Positions 28,381-33,009 of a stretch of 33,009 bases of DNA are shown here, in pieces. The position numbers were made by a program, and so were the translations under genes. Positions within the stretch are counted from its first letter, which is position 1. Every line of letters starts with the position of its first letter. The DNA comes from Branchiostoma floridae (taxonomy: Eukaryota > Chordata > Leptocardii > Amphioxiformes > Branchiostomatidae), in the NCBI RefSeq assembly GCF_000003815.2, contig NC_049985.1, positions 1,233,197 through 1,266,205 of the forward strand. The letters run 5' to 3'. The notes beneath the pieces are model-generated. The model did not search any database. It was not told the DNA's origin and saw only the letters and a program-made list of their open reading frames with translations.

Positions 28381-28803
28381 AACGACAAGTGTTTAACGAT
28401 AACCACTGAAATTCCAGCATACTGTAAATGCAGAAATGTTCGCGGTGGATTAATGTTCGCGGTTTTCGCGGCGGCCGCTGCACCGCGAATTTAAAACCAC
28501 CGCGAACATTTTTTCATAACAGTAAGAGACTACAGTGCATGGTCATTATCTGGACGACCAACCTTCATCGACGTAGTTGATTTTAGGTTTACATAGTTGT
28601 TTCCAGAAAGATTTTTTTTCATTTCACTGGCTTCACGCAACCATGCTGCCGTAACTGAGACAGATGTATGTTGAAAGATCGTTCTAGAAATACGTGAGAT
28701 TCACCATTATATCAAGGGAATGACATACCCAATGGCGAAGAAGGCGTTCATCACGCCCGATACCAGGCCATATAAGGCAAAGTTGTTCTCCATGCCTGCG
28801 TCA
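27853..28803 (-). pseudogene. SLC18B1-like transporter, 3' remnant (exons 12, 14', 15')
   Basis: Exon 12 = 28729-28803, reading SDAGMENNFALYGLVSG, with length 75 bp identical to exon 12 of the complete gene and good splice sites. Exon 14' = 28260-28312 (IVVLLVFYIYDGCLSPT). Exon 15' = 27853-27904, reading DRRVVSIDEESQTLLA then TGA, a C-terminus with an acidic di-leucine motif that resembles the SLC18B1 family end. Exon 13 is absent between 28313 and 28728. Joining exon 12 straight to 14' gives an immediate stop. Upstream of exon 12 there is a gap and then satellite-like repeats, with no exons 1-11 visible. A MITE sits where exon 13 should be. A broken copy unless exons hide in the gap. Confidence 0.75.
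28422..28522. mobile_element. 101-bp hairpin MITE, TA target
   Basis: CTGTAAATGCAGAAATGTTC...GCGGTGG on the left is inverted on the right as CCACCGCGAACATTTTTTCA...TAACAG. TA flanks both sides (28420-28421, 28523-28524). The GC-rich interior contains repeated GTTCGCGG. A Tc1/mariner-type non-autonomous element by target site. Confidence 0.85.
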
Positions 28804-28824
28804 CTGGAAGAAAAGAAATCACCT

Positions 28825-28924
28825 NNNNNNNNNNNNNNNNNNNNNNNNNNNNNNNNNNNNNNNNNNNNNNNNNNNNNNNNNNNNNNNNNNNNNNNNNNNN
28901 NNNNNNNNNNNNNNNNNNNNNNNN
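28825..28924. other. Assembly gap (100 N)
   Basis: Exactly 100 N. It separates exon 12 of the transporter remnant from a tandem-repeat array. Confidence 0.99.
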
Positions 28925-29411
28925 GAAACATGACTGTCCTATTTGTCAGTACGATCACAAGAGATATGTTACGTCACAAGTCAGTTGGCTTTGATCAAAA
29001 GGACAGTTTTTGTACATCTGTGTCTTGGAATGTCGTTAAATGTGTTTTATCTGCGAGTGTATAGTACAGGTATTGCAACTCTGAGCAGCACAATACGGAA
29101 ACATGACGAAACATGACTGTTCTCTTTGTTGGTACGATCACAAGAGATACTAGTACGTTACGTCACAATTGAGGAAGCTTTGATGAAAAGGACAGTTTTC
29201 GTAGATTCGTTCTCATGGAATGTCATTAACTGTTTCTCATCCGTGGGTGTATAGTAAAGGTATTGCAACTCTGAGTTGTACAATACGGAAACACGACTGT
29301 CCTCGGTACAATCACAAGAGATATGTTACGTCACAATTGAGGAGGCTTTGATCAAAAGGACAGTTTTCGTAGATTCGTTGTCTTGGAATGTCGTTAAAAA
29401 TGTTTCATCCT
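28925..29411. repeat. Satellite-like tandem repeat, ~181-bp unit, 2.7 copies
   Basis: Units begin GAAACATGACTGTCC at 28925, 29107 and (as GAAACACGACTGTCC) 29288. Each contains ATCACAAGAGATA, TTACGTCACAA and AAAAGGACAGTTTT. The array runs into the gap, so its full size is unknown. Confidence 0.93.
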
Positions 29412-31308
29412 AGGTAATTACGCCCAATTTCGATGTTTCTCGGTAGAGAGCCGGCGTCAGTGTCCCCGGTTGCGGTTTCGCCCGCGGAGAGCAGCGATAG
29501 AACGTGGCAGATTCCCTGAAATGTTGCGTTTTAATGAGCATTGAATCATCCCGGTTACTTGGGAGGCCTTTGTGTGGCGATGTAGCGGCCCTCTTTGAGG
29601 GATTAACCGTAATTGCGATGATGTGCCATTACTCTATTCCTCATGTACAGACAGACAGACCGTCATCGTTAATTATACAGCAGGTACTTCTTACTACATC
29701 GCGATCTTGTGTACTCCTTTGTGTCTGTACGGGAAACAGGATGTTGAGGATATTGCCTTTGTCGACCCTGTATAAAGTTTTAGTCTGCTTTTAATGTTCA
29801 GATGTGTAGATGGATGCCTACCTGTAGCTGTACCTGTAGTAGTGGTCCTGTGAAACTGAAAGCTTTTTATGCCCAAGGCAGTTACATTATGCAATTGATG
29901 GCAGCTCAGTTCAGGTCAACAAATCCTTACTGGTGTTTTCTGTGATACTACTCAGTACATCAGTTATCTTTCAATGATATTATAGCACCAATGTAAAATT
30001 GTTTGTGTTACAACTATACAATTGGTGCATAATGTTATTGGATAGATATACAAATGCAATAAGTTGCCTTTAAACTGAAGTGGAACAATCAGTCATTATT
30101 TATTTAATCTTGGAGACAGGTAGATAGCTTTTTCAAGACATATTGCTTTCTAAGACTAAGAGGGCACGTACAGTACAAGACATTGTCAAGAAACCTCCAG
30201 TTAAAGCCTTAGACGTCACAAGCGACATGTAAACCTGTTTACAAGGTAGTTCTCCTCTATTCATGCTGTCAATGTTAGTTGGACAGCGAACCAGATGATC
30301 CGAGCATGATATTTAGTCAGGAGATTGTTCCTAAGTCCTTTGTCAACACCAGATATTAGGAGTAGAATTGTTGATACACCTTCAAGACAAGCTTGTGCAG
30401 CTCTGAAAGGAGTTCCGTCGAAGGACGCATCTCCTCGACAGCGCTAATCTTCTTTCCCGCTTTCTGATCTCTTATAATCCGCTCCTAAGCCTCTGTATCA
30501 GGTCCGAGGCACACATGATTGTTTTCTTGAAGAACCGGGCACAGTGTCCTCCCCCGTACTTGGCTGGAACTGGTTGGTTTAGCAAATGGACGGTTTACGT
30601 GATTGAGTTGCAGGGTCACGAACGAGGCGAAAGTGCCCCTGGGAAAGTTGGATATTGTAGTTTTTCTTAGCGCCATGTGTGGGATTGTTGAATCAGATCC
30701 CACTCTTTTCTCAGACTTGTTAAATCCACAAATACTACTACTCTCATTGGTTTCCTAAAAGGACATGCAGGGAGACAATGATTTGGAATAGGTTTTGATG
30801 ATAATAAATAGGGATCTAAAAGACTGAGAGTAAAATGAGCTTCTGCCAAGCAGGCATCAGGCATCAGAGCAATGAAGTTAAGGCATATAACTACTGTAAG
30901 AAGGTGGCTTGGCATTTGACCCCAACATATACCATGGATAATAGTGTATACCATGGATAAGGATGAAGATTAAGGATCATGATTTCGACTATGATGTTTT
31001 GTTCAGGTTTATGTGTGAATGTATAGCCGTAAGCCCCAGGGTCTTCCTCTCCAAGCAGAGGTTTGGGTCTAGCCATTGAAGCCAGACAAAAAGCCCCCAA
31101 ACTGCCCCCCCAAAAAACAGCCAGAGCTGAACTTCTGCTTGGAGAGTACCTGGGCCTATTGAAAAGCTTTACCTTTTTGAAAGAGCTACATTGCTGAAAG
31201 AAATCAATGTATAAAGAAATCAGTTTTTTTTGTTTATTGAATGCATATATTGACTTTGACTTTGTGACCAGAACCATACCATCCAGTACGATGGCTATAT
31301 TTGTGAAA
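29412..31308. other. Intergenic, no supported gene
   Basis: A GC-richer patch at about 29445-29510 (GAGAGCCGGCGTCAGTGTCC) could be a promoter or 5' exon, and CAGCAG/GTACTT near 29682 could be a donor, but no frame supports a gene. A 72-codon - strand frame at 30485-30703 lies in a locally GC-richer stretch and is unrecognised. The rest is AT-rich without structure I can name. Confidence 0.4.
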
Positions 31309-31408
31309 NNNNNNNNNNNNNNNNNNNNNNNNNNNNNNNNNNNNNNNNNNNNNNNNNNNNNNNNNNNNNNNNNNNNNNNNNNNNNNNNNNNNNNNNNNNN
31401 NNNNNNNN
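31309..31408. other. Assembly gap (100 N)
   Basis: Exactly 100 N. Confidence 0.99.
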
Positions 31409-31814
31409 CCACAGATAATGTAACATCACTATGGTAGTGCAGAGAAATACAAGCCAATGAGGCTAAGGTCCCGTATATTAGTCAAGTGTCACTCAAGTGT
31501 GCGGCATCAGGGTTCGATGGTTGTCGTAGAGGCATTCCAGCAATCTGCTGTCTAAGCTGTGAGCTTTGCAAGGAAGTACGTCTAATCTGCATCATAATCG
31601 CGGGTAATTTCTCTGGCTGAGTGCAAAACAATGCAATCATGATGTTTCCAAGCAGTGTAGTCATCTGGCCGAAAAACCCAGTCAAACAATACTCGGTATC
31701 CAAGGATGCATTTTATAGTAACTCTCGAAAAAAGTTGCACAGTGACAGTGTCTTTACATACACAAGAAGATGGTCGTCAAGAGAGTAATACTTCTTCTGA
31801 CTAGTTGTATTGGG

Positions 31815-32200
31815 TATTGAGGCAACTTCAAATGAGATGCATTTTTTTTAATGATAATCCACAAGAATATTGGCAAAATGTTTTACCAGACCAATTCTTG
31901 CTATGATCATGTTGAAATGTTGTAAAGGGATCGAGAAATATTGGCCTTTTGCCTGCGTCTATCGCAGCATGGTTGTTTGCAACATTCTGCGTGGATTGGA
32001 GCCCATACCTTTACAGCTATTGAAGCAACTTGAAATAAGATGTATATCTTTTATAAGTACTTAAAGTATGAGAATATTGGCAAAATGTTGACATGTCGTG
32101 AAGGGATCCAGGAATATTGCCCTTTGCCTGCGTCTATCGCTGCACTGTTGTTTGCAAACAGGCTTAACATTCTGCGTGGATTGTGGCCCATGCCTGGGTG
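31815..32200. repeat. Direct repeat, ~207-bp unit, two copies
   Basis: GAATATTGGCAAAATGTT occurs at 31865 and 32072. Both copies continue through TTTGCCTGCGTCTATCGC and AACATTCTGCGTGGATTG, and both are preceded by an ATTGARGCAACTTSAAAT block. Unit 2 has an 8-bp insertion (ACAGGCTT). No known function. Confidence 0.9.
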
Positions 32201-32452
32201 GGTCCAGAGTCTTCCTGTAATGAGAGGTGACACCAAACGTCTTGAGGAATGCACCTGGATGACTCCACTTAGCCAAGACGTTAACAAGACCTGGCAGGGG
32301 ATCAGGGCGTCACATGGGGTGAAACTGACACTAACTTTGGTCCCCAAGGCAGTGAGATGGCGCTAAAGGGGCACCAGCGCATTTCCTTTGTTTCAAGATT
32401 ATATCCCACATTATGTAACCCCAATAAAATCAAAATCAAATCAAATCAACCC
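32200..32452 (+). mobile_element. Possible retroelement 3' end with A-rich simple-repeat tail
   Basis: The sequence ends in CCAATAAAATCAAAATCAAA followed by further AATCA units (about 32421-32450), a simple-repeat tail like those left by LINE/SINE insertions. No reverse transcriptase or tRNA-like promoter is visible upstream, so assignment is tentative. Confidence 0.3.
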
Positions 32453-32953
32453 AAAACAAAGGGCCCTTTGGAAAACTTAAATAGTACACTGCGTATACTC
32501 TTTGAAACTATTTCCATGTCAGAAAGTTCAGCTACATTCTGTTCTAACTTAGAGAACGAACTATTCAAATTGTTATATCATAAAGTTATCATTTTGGAGG
32601 GGCGATGCCTCCAGGTCCCGTCCCTCCATCCATCCTTGGACATAAATTTGACAAATTTCACCTGTCTGTCCCAAAAATCTGAACTTCATTATGTGTCACT
32701 GATGAAAATGTATTTTTGTGAGTTTAACGTAATGACGGACATGGCCTCCCAAACAATGAGTGGGATGGAAAAGAATTTAAAGCTGGAATTTTTGTTTACA
32801 AAAATACAACAATTCATGTTAGGAAGCTCGGGGTTTTATTTCTTTTTTTGGGACGGACATGGTGAGATATTTGTCTGTCCCAACAAGCAAATTTCCGTCG
32901 CAGGATTGGTTGAAGGATCCTACAGACAGCCCTTCCTTGGTAGGCATAGCTAG
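32357..32953 (+). CDS. Unrecognised 198-codon open frame
   Basis: It starts MALKGHQRISFVSRLYPTL and runs to TAG at 32951-32953. No signal peptide, membrane segment or domain is recognised. The first 30 or so codons lie in the A-rich tail of a putative retroelement, so the true start, if any, is later. An uninterrupted run this long is unusual for AT-rich non-coding DNA. The DNA near 32670 and 32850-32880 carries repeated GGACAGACA/TCTGTCCCA-type blocks, suggesting a repeat rather than a normal gene. Confidence 0.2.
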   Translation: MALKGHQRISFVSRLYPTLCNPNKIKIKSNQPKTKGPLENLNSTLRILFETISMSESSATFCSNLENELFKLLYHKVIILEGRCLQVPSLHPSLDINLTNFTCLSQKSELHYVSLMKMYFCEFNVMTDMASQTMSGMEKNLKLEFLFTKIQQFMLGSSGFYFFFWDGHGEIFVCPNKQISVAGLVEGSYRQPFLGRHS

Positions 32954-33009
32954 CCATATGATACAGCCAGGTAGTGGTATGTAGAATGTAATTATGGACA
33001 ATTATAGAA

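Noticed and set aside
32051-32347. Overlapping open frames on both strands (98-108 codons)
   Set aside because: They overlap a 207-bp direct repeat unit and each other; no reverse transcriptase or other motif could be recognised.
1-33009. Bacterial-type systems (operons, CRISPR arrays, ribosome binding sites) and tRNA or rRNA genes
   Set aside because: The window is eukaryotic, with spliced genes and polyadenylation signals. No regularly spaced short palindromic repeats and no tRNA- or rRNA-like sequence was seen.

Overview
Eukaryotic genomic DNA, AT-rich, with five runs of exactly 100 N (assembly gaps of unknown true size). Introns follow the GT-AG rule, many short inverted-repeat transposons are present, and the two gene families fit a cephalochordate (amphioxus, Branchiostoma) best. 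That species call is inference from gene content, not a database match.

Layout. (1) Positions 1-5700 are mostly gene-poor: a 16-bp minisatellite, an ATATC pentanucleotide array, and one TATA box followed by a 36-codon reading frame. (2) Positions 5700-14160 hold a tandem pair of single-coding-exon leucine-rich-repeat (LRR) receptors on the + strand. Each has a signal peptide, a Cys-rich N-cap, about five LRRs, a C-terminal Cys cap, a Ser/Thr/Pro stalk of 20-residue repeats, one membrane span and a short tail. This is the architecture of lamprey VLRs and amphioxus VLR-like proteins. The upstream gene is intact (446 aa). The downstream copy is cut to 265 aa by a 121-bp tandem duplication, so it would encode a soluble LRR domain if expressed. 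An internally deleted mariner element lies between the genes and a related one lies upstream. (3) Positions 14200-28810, - strand, hold a local cluster of SLC18B1-like (vesicular polyamine transporter family) genes of the major facilitator superfamily. One copy can be assembled completely by hand from 15 exons (25706 down to 17763, 506 aa). A second copy (15881 down to 14416) keeps exons 1-4 and part of exon 5 before a gap. A third (28803 down to 27853) is a 3' remnant. An extra pair of terminal exons lies downstream of the complete gene and is also present in the remnant. (4) Positions 28925-33009 contain tandem repeats of about 181 bp and 207 bp, an A-rich tail resembling a retroelement 3' end, and one unrecognised 198-codon open frame.

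The LRR genes would act at the cell surface or be secreted. The transporters would act in intracellular vesicles or lysosome-related organelles, as suggested by acidic di-leucine motifs at both protein ends. Nothing in the sequence links the two families functionally. The strongest observations are: a mosaic of divergence between the LRR copies (identical 5' flank and C-cap, but mostly amino-acid-changing differences across the LRRs); two alternative C-terminal exon sets in the transporter; and transposons inserted within a few bases of transporter splice sites. The main caveat is that near-identical tandem copies next to gaps can also be haplotypes assembled side by side.
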